This document shows, in pieces, positions 10,562-22,034 of a stretch of DNA of 64,000 nucleotides (the first letter of the stretch is position 1; each line of letters starts with the position of its first letter). Source of the DNA: Diadema setosum (taxonomy: Eukaryota; Echinodermata; Echinoidea; Diadematoida; Diadematidae); the NCBI GenBank assembly GCA_033980235.1, contig CM067064.1, positions 33,449,497 to 33,513,496 of the forward strand, given 5' to 3'. The translations under genes and the position numbers were made by a program. Below the pieces are notes generated by a model. The model was not told where the DNA came from and made no database searches. It saw only the letters and a program-made list of their open reading frames with translations.

Positions 10562-11159
10562 CTAAAACAAAAGTAGGTTATTATGTTGAAAACAAAGAAC
10601 AGTGATCAACTTAGCAACATGATTATTACGACAACACAATGAAGATTAACTTAGCAACATAAGATTATTTTCCTATACTTATTGTCATATATGTCCCATA
10701 CTTTCATTCCTATTTATTGTAATATAGGCCCGATTCTTTCAACTTGAATAAAAGAGTATTTGATATTAATTATGCTTCCACTACGAAGTGTCTCCGGAGA
10801 CATAATGTTTTCGGGTTTTCCGTGCGTCCGTCTTTCCGTCCGACAGCGTAACTCTAAAATGTCGGAGGTATCCGAATGAAACTTGACTTATGTGTGTATG
10901 TATTGGGCGAAGTTGTGCTATCAACTTTTGGGTACACACACTCAAGGTCAATTCTTGAAATTTAACTATTTCCACGATATCTATGTAATGCCAACGATAT
11001 ATTCTTGAAACTTTTTTATGTTACCATGACAAAGTATGCATTTTTTCTTTTTTTCATATGTGCATATACTTTATATTGTATTCGAAGAAACTGTCCCTTA
11101 TCAGATGAATGAAAGACAAATCGGCAACTTGTACCGCTTTGAATCATGTTTTCTTTTTC

Positions 11160-11216
11160 TTTTTCTTTTTTTGATGATGGAAATAAATAAACTATTGAAT
11201 TGAATTGAATTGAACC
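11160..11216 (+). repeat. Short LINE-type 3' tail with (AATTG)n
   Basis: The sequence gatgatggaaataaataaac followed by tattgaattgaattgaattg looks like the AAATAAA-plus-pentamer terminus of CR1/L2-like elements. No coding part precedes it. Confidence 0.5.
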
Positions 11217-11332
11217 TAAGTAAGTACATGTGGTACCCAATAAAGGTCCTTTAGAAAAAAAGTACTGGGCTATGGGACCAAAGGTCAAAGGTCGAGTGAT
11301 AATGCTAAAATTTCACTTTTTTCCTTCGTATA

Positions 11333-11510
11333 TTCATTCATTCATTCATTCATTCATTCATTCATTCAAATATTTCATTTTCATTTTCATTTTTTTTTCT
11401 TTCAACAAAACATAACACAAAGTAGATCAAAAATGCAATCATAAGCATGATTACAAAGTATGACAATCAATGGTAATCAACAAACATACAAAGATACATA
11501 CATATCAGAA
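11333..11510 (-). repeat. LINE-type 3' tail with (TGAA)n
   Basis: On the plus strand an attc run (eight or more copies) is followed by aaatatttcattttcatttt and about 100 bp of low-complexity DNA. Read from the minus strand this is a 3' UTR ending in a tetramer tail, as in truncated non-LTR elements. Confidence 0.45.
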
Positions 11511-11559
11511 GTGGCTCAAGGTATCTTCAGGGAACTTAGTACATATGTGTGTAGCTACC

Positions 11560-12420
11560 TGGCAGTGATTCTCTTTGGACTTTTGGGGTCATGCGGTCAA
11601 AGGTCAAAGTGAAATTCACAAAATTTCACTATTTCCCCCATATCCATGCAATGCCTGAAGGTATTTTCATGAAACTGAAGTGCATAAATGTATTACCAGA
11701 TAAAGACTCCCTGGGAAAGCTTTGGGCATTGGGGTCAAAGGTCAGAGGTCAAGTGAAAATCCTAAAATTTCATTTTTATTCCATATCTCGGAAGTGGTTA
11801 AAGATATCATCATGAAGCTTTTCTTAACAGTACATGAGCGTGTACTGCCTGACAGTGATTCTTTTGGGGGTAATGGGGTCAAATGTCAGCATAGAAAGCT
11901 AAAATTCTACTATTTGCTGCTGTAATTATATTTTTTTTTCTTGTTACCTTGCAGATTACTCAATGCATAAAATAAATACAACCATGGTATACATGCATTG
12001 GTAATGAAATCAATGAACACATTTCTTTGAATCATGTACATTTTAATCTATATATCAATGCCTTCTAAAGTATTAGTAAAAATTAATTCTGATTTATGTA
12101 TGATATTGCGTTGAAGAAAATAAATCAAGCAAGCAAGCAAACAAACAAACAAATTACTGCTCAATGATTTTGTAGGAAAAGAGCTTGGCCATGGAGTCAG
12201 AGTTCAAGGGAAAATGTTTAAATGTCACAATTTTCTCCATATTTTGAAAGTATCTCAAAGTATCGTCATGAAAATGGATATTACCAGTTAGTGACTATTG
12301 AAGAATTGTGGGTCATGGGGTCAAAGGGCAAGGGTCAAAGGGCAAGTGAAAATGCTCAATTTCTCGAATACCCGTTGTCTTAAGGAATCCATCCATCCAT
12401 CCAAATTAAACCTAGTACAA
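11560..12420. repeat. Diverged tandem blocks with ggtcaaaggtca motif
   Basis: The phrase ggggtcaaaggtca and close variants recur about every 100-150 bp from 11278 to 12340, each time followed by aagtgaaaat...ctaaaatttca and a catatc-type segment. This indicates an old tandem duplication of a unit of roughly 100-150 bp. A short LINE-type tail with aagc and aaac tetramers (about 12100-12152) is inserted in it. There is no coding potential. Confidence 0.6.
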
Positions 12421-12719
12421 GGAAAATAAACACTCAACACATTTGTGACAATCATGTTTTGTTTTTGTTTTTTTTTTTTGCCGATTATGTGAAACTGCTG
12501 CTCACATTGTCAAGACGTACTCGACCTATTGGGATAACTATGCATAACGCATACCAGTTGCCATAGCGACGTTTCTAGTTTCAGTCATACAGTTGCATTC
12601 ATTGGATGTAAGCTTTTTCAGCTGTGCGGCATTTCAGAGTACAAGTAAACCTGAGATATGCTTTGAATCGGATTTGACAGAAGGATAATGAAAGCAGAAA
12701 ACGAAACGGCAAATATTAA

Positions 12720-13076
12720 AGGGGAAGGCTAGTAACTGATCAGTGGGAATCAGTGGAAATGCTGGGAGATGATTGTTCCAATCCTTATGGGATTCATTCA
12801 AGAGTTCATTGTATATCTAATGTTGTGTGAAAATGATTTGCTTCAGAATGGTGTCATATTCAAGTAATGTGCAGTTTAATGCTTCCAGGTTAGCGTCCCT
12901 GGTCAGTGACGGAGCATTAATCTGCACATTACTTGAATATGAGACCGTTCTGAAGCAAATCATTTTCACACAACAATAGATATACAATGGACTCTTGAAT
13001 GAATCCCATAAGGATTGGAACAATCATCTCCCAGCATTTCCACTGATTCCCACTGATCAGTTACTAGCCCTCCCCT
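12720..13076. mobile_element. 357-bp near-perfect palindrome (foldback MITE)
   Basis: The left arm begins AGGGGAAGGCTAGTAACTGA and the right arm ends with its near-exact reverse complement. Arms of about 165 bp flank a loop of roughly 25 bases (about 12886-12911). Only a handful of mismatches separate the arms. I see no clear target duplication. The single-stranded form would fold into one long hairpin. It lies in the intron between exons 10 and 9. Confidence 0.85.
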
Positions 13077-13467
13077 ATAAGGATGAACATATGCCTAATT
13101 CCATGACATATGGCCAAAGAACATATCCCAGTAAACTAATAGTGCAATTGAGATGTAGCAAGATGAAAAAAAAACGTACCGTATTAAGTTTTCATCAAGT
13201 CATGCTGGTGCTATCGAACCTAAAAACTGTTTCCTTTTACACTGTTTGGTATGAGAATTAAATGACAAAACAATCGACATGGCACAAACAATTTCTATAT
13301 GAAAGTGATAAAATGAAACGATGCGAAATGAACATGAGACGAATAATTACAAATTACTTGAAGTCTAGAACAGATAAGAGATAGAGGAAATCAACAGATA
13401 TTAGGTAAATTAAAAGCAAAGTTCTATGATCCTGCATGATCATTGTGTATTTGTCTATTTCACCTAC

Positions 13468-13599
13468 TTTACGAAGATCTTCATTTGATTTGAACTGCAG
13501 GTGGACCAGCGAAAGGCTTCGATGCCACTGGGGACGATCGCAGACATGATGTTTGTGTCTTCCGTACAGCCGTACACGCCATCATGTAACAATGAAAGG
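13468..13599 (-). CDS. ADAMTS-like exon 9: second half of zinc site, Met-turn
   Basis: The acceptor is tatctctgcag. The reading runs from the last base of a Ser codon into LSLLHDGVYGCTEDTNIMSA, then IVPSGIEAFRWSTCSSNQMK. It completes the catalytic motif HExxHxxGxxHD and supplies the Met-turn (NIM). The residue expected to be the invariant Gly is Ser here (HETGHS-LSLLHD). The donor is AA|GTAGGT (phase 2), which joins in frame to exon 10. Confidence 0.9.
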
Positions 13600-13679
13600 C
13601 TGCAGAGATATTCAAAACACACTCTAGACAGGAATCACGGAGACAAAACATCGAGCGTTTAGCCACACATATCCCTCTT

Positions 13680-14055
13680 CCGAAAAATTATTATCATCAC
13701 CATTATTATGATTACCATTACTATTATTGTTGTAGTCATCACTAGTGTTCATTATGATTCCCCTGTTGTTGTTAATATCTTAAAGTGAAAATAAAAATGA
13801 AGTATGTTGAGAAACAGCTTTCAAAACTAACCAGATCACATCCAAGTAATTTCGCCACTCAACAGCTTAATCCATGCACGCATATTCAATAACTTCAGTG
13901 GGTCGAGTCGGGCGTGTCTCTCCCCTTCTCTTTACCCTTTCTCTTTCCTCTTACTTCTTTCCTAATTAATCACGAGTTATGATTTATAAGTTTCTGGGCT
14001 TTTTTTCGAAGTAATCCACATAATATACCAATCCTGCCTTCAAGTGGATCTCTCT

Positions 14056-14094
<39 letters not shown>

Positions 14095-14160
14095 TATATA
14101 TATATATATTATATATATATATTTGCTGATAATTTTGCTTACTTATCTTGTATTTCATAT
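13680..14160. repeat. Simple-sequence region with (ATT)n and (TA)n
   Basis: Imperfect ATT/ATC trinucleotides lie at 13688-13775 and a TA microsatellite at 14060-14122. No coding signal is seen. Confidence 0.8.
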
Positions 14161-14904
14161 GTTTACTAAATAGTTTTGTTATACGATATTGTTAAAAGAA
14201 AATATGTGAAGATCATTTATTTTGCTATGTTGCGCACTGCACGCTGCTATATATTCTGACTGTATGAAAATAGAGAAAAAAATGAAAGAAAGAAATACGT
14301 CTTAATGCTTGGACTCCAGCTGCAATGTAATTGTTGGTGCTTTGTAATGCAGTCTTCGGGTAGGTTTTCTGCTTTTTCAGGACTAACTCATTTTAAGAGA
14401 ACATGTTTATTTTCTTAAAGACGTGTGCAATCTGTCCTACTTATTTCTTCCGGTCTTGATCTAATCTTCTGCTGCATGGATTTAAAAAGTACATGAAAAG
14501 TTAATTAGACAAAATGGACGAAAAAGTACTGGTATCAGCTACAACGCATTAAAGTTTCATTATTACTATTATTTTTTTTTTTGGGGGGGGGGAGGGGGAG
14601 GGGCTGGGGGAGGGTCGAGTGGACCCTGCTCGTCAGCGGGGTGTTCATTCGAACCCCCTCAAACTCACATAGTTATGGGCCTGGGGTCTCATTCCATTCT
14701 GAGGACCTATATGGCAGAGTAAAGGTAGGCATATTCTCATGCCGTCAATCTCTCGTTTGAGGCGAGACCCCAGCCGAATTTTTCCAAAGTGGGGTGCTTT
14801 TATTTGTCGTTTGAGAGTTGGGAGTCGAAGTACTTGTCCATTGCAAATAAACTTTCTGCTCGGCGTGACAAACCTGGAGGCCAAGCCAGGGTTTGATGAC
14901 TCCA

Positions 14905-15502
14905 GCAGCTGTCGTATTACGTAAGAGCATGATAAGGATATCTGCCTGTGGCAGACCATTCAAAGTGAACTCAATTTTCTCTATCCTTTTTAAAGTTTTC
15001 AATTTTATATTCTATTGAGAAATTCTATGGTCATCCATTTTACATTTCGAACGAAAAAAATTGACCCGTAAATAACGAAAATACAGGAATAAGAAGGAGA
15101 GCATTACCACTTTGCCGGTGCTGACAATGTGCTATTTGGCAGTGAGTTACAAAGGGGAGGTGAGACTACCTCCCTGGTTACAACAGCCTGCTGACTGGAT
15201 CATTGAGAAAGCAGCTGTCGTATTACGTAAGAGCATGATAAGGATATCTGCCTGTGGCAGACCATTCAAAGTGAACTCAATTTCTCTATCCTTTCTAAAG
15301 TTTTCAATTTTATATTCTATTGAGAAATTCTATGGCCATCCATTTTACATTTCGAACGAAAAAAATTGACCCGTAAATGACGAAAATACATGAATAAGAA
15401 GGAGAGCATTGCCAGTTTGCCGGTGCTGACAATGTGCTATTTGGCAGTGAGTTACAACGGGGAGGTGATACTACTACCTCCCTGGTTACAATCATCCTGC
15501 TG
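14905..15502. repeat. 306-bp tandem duplication carrying a GGGAGGT hairpin
   Basis: The segment starting gcagctgtcgtattacgtaa at 14905 repeats at 15211 with high identity to about 15502. Each copy ends with a short hairpin block beginning ggcagtgagttac (15138-15185 and 15443-15490): GGGGAGGTGA...TACCTCCCTGG. A very similar block lies in the leader of the DIRS element at 56.1 kb. The duplication is non-coding and intronic. Confidence 0.85.
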
Positions 15503-15692
15503 AGAAAGAGAGAGAGAGGGAGAGAGAGAGAGAGAGAGGGGGGGGGGGGGGGGGGAGAGATGGGGGAGGGAGAAGGGGAGAGACAAAATGGAATGACAAT
15601 AGTTCCAGTCACTGCAGTACAGGCATGCTCTGTCTGCATACGCTGAATGTCTACACTCACACACACACACGTACACACACACACACGCACCA
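15503..15692. repeat. GA/G-rich and CA microsatellites
   Basis: A GA run (15503-15538) passes into a pure G run and further GA-rich sequence (to 15583). A CA run follows at 15654-15690. These produce long spurious open frames on both strands. Confidence 0.95.
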
Positions 15693-16424
15693 TGGAGCTA
15701 CATAGCCCATGCCAAAACCAAAACAATCTCCTCCTCTCGCGGTGCCCCCCCCCCCCCTCCTGTGGTGCTGTGGCGATGACTGATGCTTAGATTAGGCCAG
15801 GGTCAAGAAACAGGTGTTTTATATCTTTGATTTTAAGTCATTGATTGCCAAGATATGCACTGGCATTATTTACTGGGGTGTAGCCTCTTCAAACGAGAGA
15901 TTTGCGTCATGCTTTCACTCTATATACACATAGAGGAGCGCACGCGCACGACGTTGAACCTCACCTGACTAGAATTGTTGTGATGGTAATTGCTAAACAT
16001 TGCATTTTGCACTATTTTCTTCATTTGAGGTGCTTTATTTTCTGTCAAATTTCTCATGTTCGCGATTTCACATCATCCACAAATTTATATCAAATAAACG
16101 CGACATGATTATACTGACAGAAAAAAAGTGCATCAATGTAATTAATCGAAATAGCTACGTAGTCTTCTAAGTACACTTTCATAAACTGTTGTCAGTTACA
16201 CTTTAAATCAATATAAGTCTTAGTTTTGCTTTCAAATCTTTTTCAATATAATGTACACGAGCAGAAGTTCATTTCCTTTATCATGTTCTTTGACATATCA
16301 TATCCAAGAATAACAACTTTTTCATTAATATCAATTACAAATGGCAGAGCATGCGGGCACTTCCAAATCGATCTGCCACGCATTAAGAGAGGATAATGTA
16401 AAATAACAGGTTAAAGGATTCTAG

Positions 16425-16800
16425 CCAGGCAACTTACAATTTATTGTTGAGTAGCATTGACTTGAGGTTTTGCTTAAAAATGAACAAAGAAGAATATTTG
16501 TTCGTATCTTCGCAAAGATCATTCCAAAATGTAGGTATACGGTGAAAACAATTGCTTTCTGTGCTAATTACAAATATGGAAGGTGAAATGAATATTTTTG
16601 TCTCTTGGGGTAAGTATGGATTGCATAGTTTCTCTGTAACGTATCCGTGAATATGTCAGGCAAGGCAGTGGTGACTAATCGATATATAAATGTGCCTATT
16701 AAAGTTATATAAAAACAAATCAGCAACTTTATTTTGTTTTAAGAAGAACTCATTAGTGTCAAAATAATACAAAAAAAAAACAAACTTGGTTGACTGAACG
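16425..16800 (-). pseudogene. Hidden LINE ORF2 C-terminal fragment
   Basis: On the minus strand, in shifting frames, I can read the conserved tail of a CR1/L2-type ORF2: an IHTYPKRQKYSFHLP-like block, then PTFWNDLCEDTNKYSSLF and FIFKQNLKSMLLNNKL before a stop at about 16426. The same order (TYPTR..., W/F-WN-L-..., S(F)KK-LK--LL stop) ends the LINEs at 50.6 kb and 51.4 kb. Frameshifts and stops interrupt it, so it is a decayed 5'-truncated copy in the intron between exons 9 and 8. Confidence 0.6.
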
Positions 16801-17130
16801 ACTATAGCCCGTTTTTGTTTGTTGTTTTTTTCTTCGCTGTGTGACAAATTATTTCTACATGTGAATAATTGTTCGGTTTTTTAGAGGAACCCCAGTTTCA
16901 GAATACGTTCAAAACCCAAAGTGTCAAATCTTATCACGTAAAAGATTTTCATTTTGTTAGGCCTTAAATCATGTGACACTGTGGGATCAAGAATAGAGAT
17001 TTCGCATGGAGCAAGTAACCCAAGATCGATACAAAATAGATGAGCACGTTTCATGTCTATATATGGTTATTATCCAGTTTTGTTCATTGGATGTGTGAAT
17101 AACATTTCAGAAACCTGCAACAATACTCAC

Positions 17131-17244
17131 GAGTGACCAGTTTCGTGTGCCATGACGATACCTGCTTGCAGTCCATTGTTTTCGGTGATGGAACACTTGG
17201 ATTCCAGGCTACACACTCCTGACACTTTTGCTAGCCCGAGGAGA
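17131..17244 (-). CDS. ADAMTS-like exon 8: catalytic domain with zinc-binding HETGH
   Basis: The acceptor is aactcatccag and the donor CACTC|GTGAGT; entry and exit are phase 2. The reading is LLGLAKVSGVCSLESKCSIT then ENNGLQAGIVMAHETGHS. The GLA.V.G.C.....C.I.E..GL....(V)AHE.GH pattern is that of reprolysin catalytic domains in ADAMTS and ADAM proteins. The first two zinc-ligand histidines and the catalytic glutamate are intact. Confidence 0.95.
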
Positions 17245-17461
17245 CTGGATGAGTTGGATTGATATATGTCTTCCCTAATCATGGACAGAGTAAAGAAAGG
17301 TATGCACTTTAACGGTCCAAGTCCAGGATAACATAGACATATTATCAAAATAAAGTAAGCGAGATTCGGAGCACCATTAGAGCATCTTATTCATGTATCA
17401 AAATCAGAGTTTCTTAGAATTGTGTTTTGCTTTCCTACTAGATCAGTGAAAGCATACAGAC

Positions 17462-17610
17462 CCACTGAAGAGCACAGCTAAGTCCCAATCATTCTGATTC
17501 GTGTCGTTATCATAACTTAGCTGGGCCTGCCAGTCGCAGAAATCATCCAAGGTTGTCAATGCGTCTGCTGTCACGTTAAAAGTCACGCTGCCACCTTGCA
17601 GGGCGGTGGC
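17462..17610 (-). CDS. ADAMTS-like exon 7: catalytic domain
   Basis: The acceptor is cttttcaacag and the donor AGTGG|GTCTGT (phase 2). The translation begins ATALQGGSVTFNVTADALTT, continues LDDFCDWQAQLSY and ends NDWDLAVLFSG. This matches the reprolysin stretch with ...TL..FC.WQ......D.(H)(D)(L)A(V)L.(S/T)G. The phase joins exon 6 (phase 0) and exon 8 (phase 2) without gaps. Three NxS/T sites suggest N-glycosylation. Confidence 0.92.
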
Positions 17611-18243
17611 CTGTTGAAAAGACAAAGGATTATTCGGTCATCAAACCGTAACATGAATTATGATTTGAGTTCTTTGTGAACATGCTGTTTTATAGTTTAA
17701 AGCTATCCTCTTCCACCATACATAATTTGCGTCAGAAATTGAGAATGACAACGACTTTAGGTCCCCCCCCCCCCCCCCTCCCATGTGACAATTGATTAAC
17801 CAACGATTCTCGAAACACGGATGAACGCATGCCGGTGAATCACAGTTGCTATGATACCGGACATCACCAAAGCAAAAATGGAATAGATGCAGCAACACTA
17901 CAATCAAAAGTATAATCAGCAGTTTAATATACCAGTCTTGAAAGATAGCAATAACAACCTTAATTGAATGTCTTCTATGTAATTCTGTTCACAGCTGGCG
18001 CATGAAACCGGTATCATTTGCATGCATATCTAATCTAGGCAAGCTGAATTGAAACCAGAGATAAATAATTTCCCATTCAAGTTGATACATCAGTAATGTT
18101 CATTTTGATAACACGTTTTTTTTATTTTTTTTTTATTTATTGATGCAATTGCTGCTTTAAGAGTAAACAGTGGCACCACATTATTGTGATTAATCAGTAG
18201 ACCGTGATTCTTTTGTAAGGGATGCCAAAAACGAAGGATTATA

Positions 18244-19116
18244 AGCCAGTTCGGGGTTAGCTCATGTACAGATGGGTACAAATGACCTTTCTTCTTTCTC
18301 AGTTGATTAGGCACTCCACTAGTCTTCAAACAACAGAATGCATTAGCTTGCCCAACGTAACAATTCATGGAATTCATCAGTCATGTTCAAACAAAGATGT
18401 ACTCGCGTAGACCAGGTGATCAGAATGATCCATCAATTGACACTTCGGAAAACATCCACTTATTTTGCATTGAATGTAATGACAATCTTCTTCTATTGAT
18501 ATTGCCAAATACTACTTTTGCTGCCAGGTGGATGTGATGGCAAGCACCACTTCAATACAAGGATTACTCGAATAATCATTGCATCACAAATGCTTATCTC
18601 AGCGAATTTAAAAAACCAACATGGAAAATGCTCTACTGGTACAAATGACCTTTTTCTGCTCTAGCTCAAAGTGGAACTCCGAACTGGCTAATATTTAGCC
18701 AGTTCGGAGTTCCACTTTGCGCATGAGCAGAAACAAGGTCATTCGGACCAACAGGCATGTTGGTTTTTAAATTTACTGGGATAAGCATCTGTCATGTAAT
18801 GATTATTCATGTAATCCTTATAAATGCCGCTTGCCAGCACATCCACCTGTCAGCAAAAGTGGTATTTGGCAATATCAATACATCCAATGAAAATAATGAA
18901 ATGGATGCTTTCTCAAGTGTGAATTGACAGATCATTCTGCTCATCTGGTCTACGCAAGTTTATTCTTTGTTTGAACGGGATTGATGAATCCCATAAATTG
19001 TTACGTAAAGCTTATGCATTATGTCGCCCTGAAAACGAGTGAAGTGCCCCTAACCAACTGAGAAAAAAGAAAGATCATTCGTACCAATGTGCCCATGAGC
19101 TAACTCCGAACTGGCT
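18244..19116. mobile_element. 873-bp self-complementary MITE of the AGCCAGTTC family
   Basis: The outer ends AGCCAGTTCGGGGTTAGCTC and GAGCTAACTCCGAACTGGCT are inverted and flanked by TA on both sides. The two halves of about 430 bp are reverse complements of each other along most of their length and meet at a perfect palindrome, CTGGCTAATATTTAGCCAG (18683-18701). Each half starts and ends with the same TIR, so it looks like two copies fused head to head. The TIR matches those of the MITEs at 6.25 and 9.12 kb. It lies between exons 7 and 6. Confidence 0.85.
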
Positions 19117-19134
19117 TATTGTAGAATGTCTTAC

Positions 19135-19224
19135 CGATGGCGTACTTGTAGTTGCGATCATGAATCGCACAACTGAGAAGCGTAAATCAATATCCAGGCT
19201 GGGATCGAGATATCTCCGACTCAT
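19135..19224 (-). CDS. ADAMTS-like exon 6: catalytic domain, small exon
   Basis: This 90-bp exon is too short to stand out as an open frame. The acceptor is gtgtcggtag and the donor TCG|GTAAGA; it is phase 0 at both ends. The reading is MSRRYLDPSLDIDLRFSVVR then FMIATTSTPS. This is the reprolysin strand with (Y)..PSL...I.(I/F)..V(R)(F/L). It fills exactly the gap between exon 5 (MNI) and exon 7 (ATALQ). Its donor lies only 19 bp from the end of the 873-bp MITE. Confidence 0.88.
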
Positions 19225-19971
19225 CTACCGACACATATTATTGAGGACAAGCAAACAATGATTCAGAACATGCAGAAGAGATTTATAGAAACATTGATGA
19301 GGATCTAGACGAAGTTAAAATTTGTCTTGTGGATACATTGAATGGCTCATTATCTACAGACATCTTAATGCATTTCCAAAGAAAAAAAAAACTGTTCAAA
19401 TCTGACAGGAATCACAAAAAAGCCAAGATATACATCAAACAACAACAACAACGATCTACGACTAGTTTTGTGATCTCAGCACAAGATATCGTAGTGACCC
19501 ATAATATGACTCGCGCCATGAGATGGAAAGATTATATCTGGATGAGTTTTGAAATGATTAGGTTACAGTACTATTTGCTTTATGAAAAATGGACGAATAT
19601 CGATTAAGCGATCCATTCTCTTGGACATTATGAACCGTTTTAATGATTTTTTTTCCACCAACTTGTCAATTTGTCAAAGTGATGAAAGATTGACGAAGTT
19701 TTCTGTCCAAGACATTTTTGATATAATCATATTACATAGAAGGCGTAGGACGCCGAAAATTAGAGTCAAATAAACCTGTACTTTATTCTTTAGGGAACCA
19801 TTACGTGAAGTCCTAATCTTTTATGTATATACATGTACATGTTTTATTTACATATATATACATATACATAATATGATATATATAGGCATATTATGTATTA
19901 CGTATCATTACACACCTCCTTATTACAAAAAAAAAAAAAAAAATTGTGGTCACGTTTTACTTCGGACTCAC

Positions 19972-20153
19972 AATGTTCATGATGGCCATTGCATAACTCT
20001 CTGTCTCTTCCCCGAAATCCTGGTAGACCAAGCTGTCCACGAGGTAGAAGACCTCGATGTACTTTCTGCCAAGGTACGGGCCATCATATGTTTCATTCCC
20101 AGACACGGCATTGGCATTCGCTCCCTCTCCGGTATTACCCGCCACCCTCGTTC
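19972..20153 (-). CDS. ADAMTS-like exon 5: prodomain/catalytic junction
   Basis: The acceptor is aaatcaag and the donor ATT|GTGAGT. Entry is phase 1 and exit phase 0. The segment begins GTRVAGNTGEGANANAV, then reaches GRKYIEVFYLVDSLVYQDFG, the first strand of a reprolysin catalytic domain (R(Y/F)(I/V)E...V.D). No basic furin site directly precedes it, unlike classical ADAMTS proteins, where RxxR usually sits just before this strand. An unseen exon in the 10-kb intron upstream could supply one. Confidence 0.88.
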
Positions 20154-22030
20154 CTTGATTTATTAGTAATGAAAAGATAAAGAAGGGGTATTGCTATACA
20201 TATGACAATATATAAAATAGCATACATACTTATGATACAGGCGGGCAGTGCATGAGAAAAGTTATAGTGCACGCAAAATATAACGATTGCAAACGATAAC
20301 CCACTATCGATGTGACTATCGGTTTTTGCTCCCTCACTTTAATCATCGAGTACTTGAATCCCACATCTTATCGACGCGATTGCGCCACAACCGCGATATG
20401 CTTTGCTCGATATTATCGTTATTCTCGATTCTCGCTAGCTATGCCAGCAACTTATCTGTGTGGGACTAGACTTTCAGCGGTAGATTTAAACATGGAAGCT
20501 GAAATCAACAGGTTCGCTACTTTTACAGAGACTAATCTATATAAATAGTATCTTAGACGATATAAAGGACACAAAGAAAACAAAGGATGCCATCAAATAC
20601 GCCCTACGAATTTTGGACTCCTGCTGTTCTGAAAAAGGAATCAATCTGACGGATATTGAGCAAGTCAACCCAAGATTTGTGCCGCTTTCTCCGTACATTC
20701 TACGTGGAAGTGCGCCGTGGAAATGGGCAGCGTGTGTACGGTATACTAGTACGCTAAGCGCTCTTTGATCGCACTAGTATAACGCTATGAACTTTTACAA
20801 CGACATTTACAAAACACTCTCGGAATCCACATGTGCAGCAATGGTGACTTCAATGATGCATGGCACGAGCCTTGTGTTTAAATCCAGTAGATCCCTAATC
20901 CTGCAATACATCCTAGTCCTGGTCCTGGACCCACAGTGCAGTAAGTAGGGCGTCTATTGAAACTTGTTACTGTTACTTTTAGATCCATCAATAGGGTCAA
21001 GTGTTAACTAGCTCTGTCGCTCGTAGACCTAACGTTAGTCCTAACCTATCGTAGGGCCTATGTACTGTTACTTGCACTGTTAAGTTTTAGATCTAACGTT
21101 AGATCTAGATATAGACCCTAGACTCTATAGTTGAATTTGGATCTTCAGGATTTTGTCTACACAGGTTCAAAGGAACTGGTATTGTCTAGACACGTGTAGA
21201 GTCTTAAATGATCTATCGTGTTAGGCTTTCGTATTTTTCCAATACTTAATCTTGCCTGGGTATGTATGCTATTTTATATAACACATAGTGCATGACATCT
21301 TATTGCACTATAACAAGTACCAAGTACCTTCAAATTCTGAATTTGCCCTCAGGCAATTATATTCAATTCGGCCTGCGGCCTCATTGAATATAACTGGCCT
21401 TCGGGGCAAATTCAGAATTTGTCAGTGCTTATGTTATCCTAACTATACACAGCCCAGTCGCCGCTGTACATACGTAGCGCGACAGGGCTGTGCCAACGAA
21501 GCTCCAAACACGAAGAGGGTCCAACGACCGCATGCGGTCGGATTGAATTTTGATACTTTAGATCATTTTTTTGTCACTTGAAACTCATCTGACGAACAAA
21601 ATGATAATGAGACTTCATATCTATGCTATGAATATTGAAATTTAGATTAAATAACTTACCTGAAATGATGGTTATATGCAGCATGTGTGAACGGTTCACG
21701 AACGGTACATCGTCTTTCACGCCAGGCCATGTCCAATATCCGGAGGTCACATGATCTGAATGCCCTTTCAAAAGGTCGCGCTGTCGACCGTGCTGCTACA
21801 CTCAAGCAGCGCACGTACGCAAAAGATATCTCCGCAGCAGACGACGTTGGGCAGTACATGTGTACTCAATACGATATAGGTTCTGGAATACGTTCTCAAG
21901 CGTACAAGTGCACCTCTCTTCTTCCTCGTCCTTTTCCAATACATTGTAAATACTTATCAAGAGCATTTTTTCCAATAGATATGGATATTGATACGTGCAT
22001 TTGCAAAATAGCGACAGAGATTTTTGGCCC
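20154..22030. other. Intronic DNA, no gene recognised
   Basis: This is the left part of the 10-kb intron between exons 5 and 4. It contains taacgttag-like simple sequence (about 21010-21120) and one imperfect hairpin (listed separately). The short open frames overlap on both strands and lack family signatures. Confidence 0.5.
21328..21423. repeat. About 95-bp imperfect hairpin
   Basis: CAAATTCTGAATTTGCCC on the left pairs with GGGGCAAATTCAGAATTTG on the right. Nested inside are a second pair (ATATTCAATTCGGCC and GGCCTCATTGAATAT) and a short loop. The two-step symmetry suggests a small foldback repeat; a microRNA-type precursor cannot be excluded. Confidence 0.6.
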
Positions 22031-22034
22031 AAGT

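Noticed and set aside
21328..21423. MicroRNA precursor
   Set aside because: The symmetry extends beyond a typical precursor and contains a nested second palindrome; without expression data it is better called a foldback repeat.
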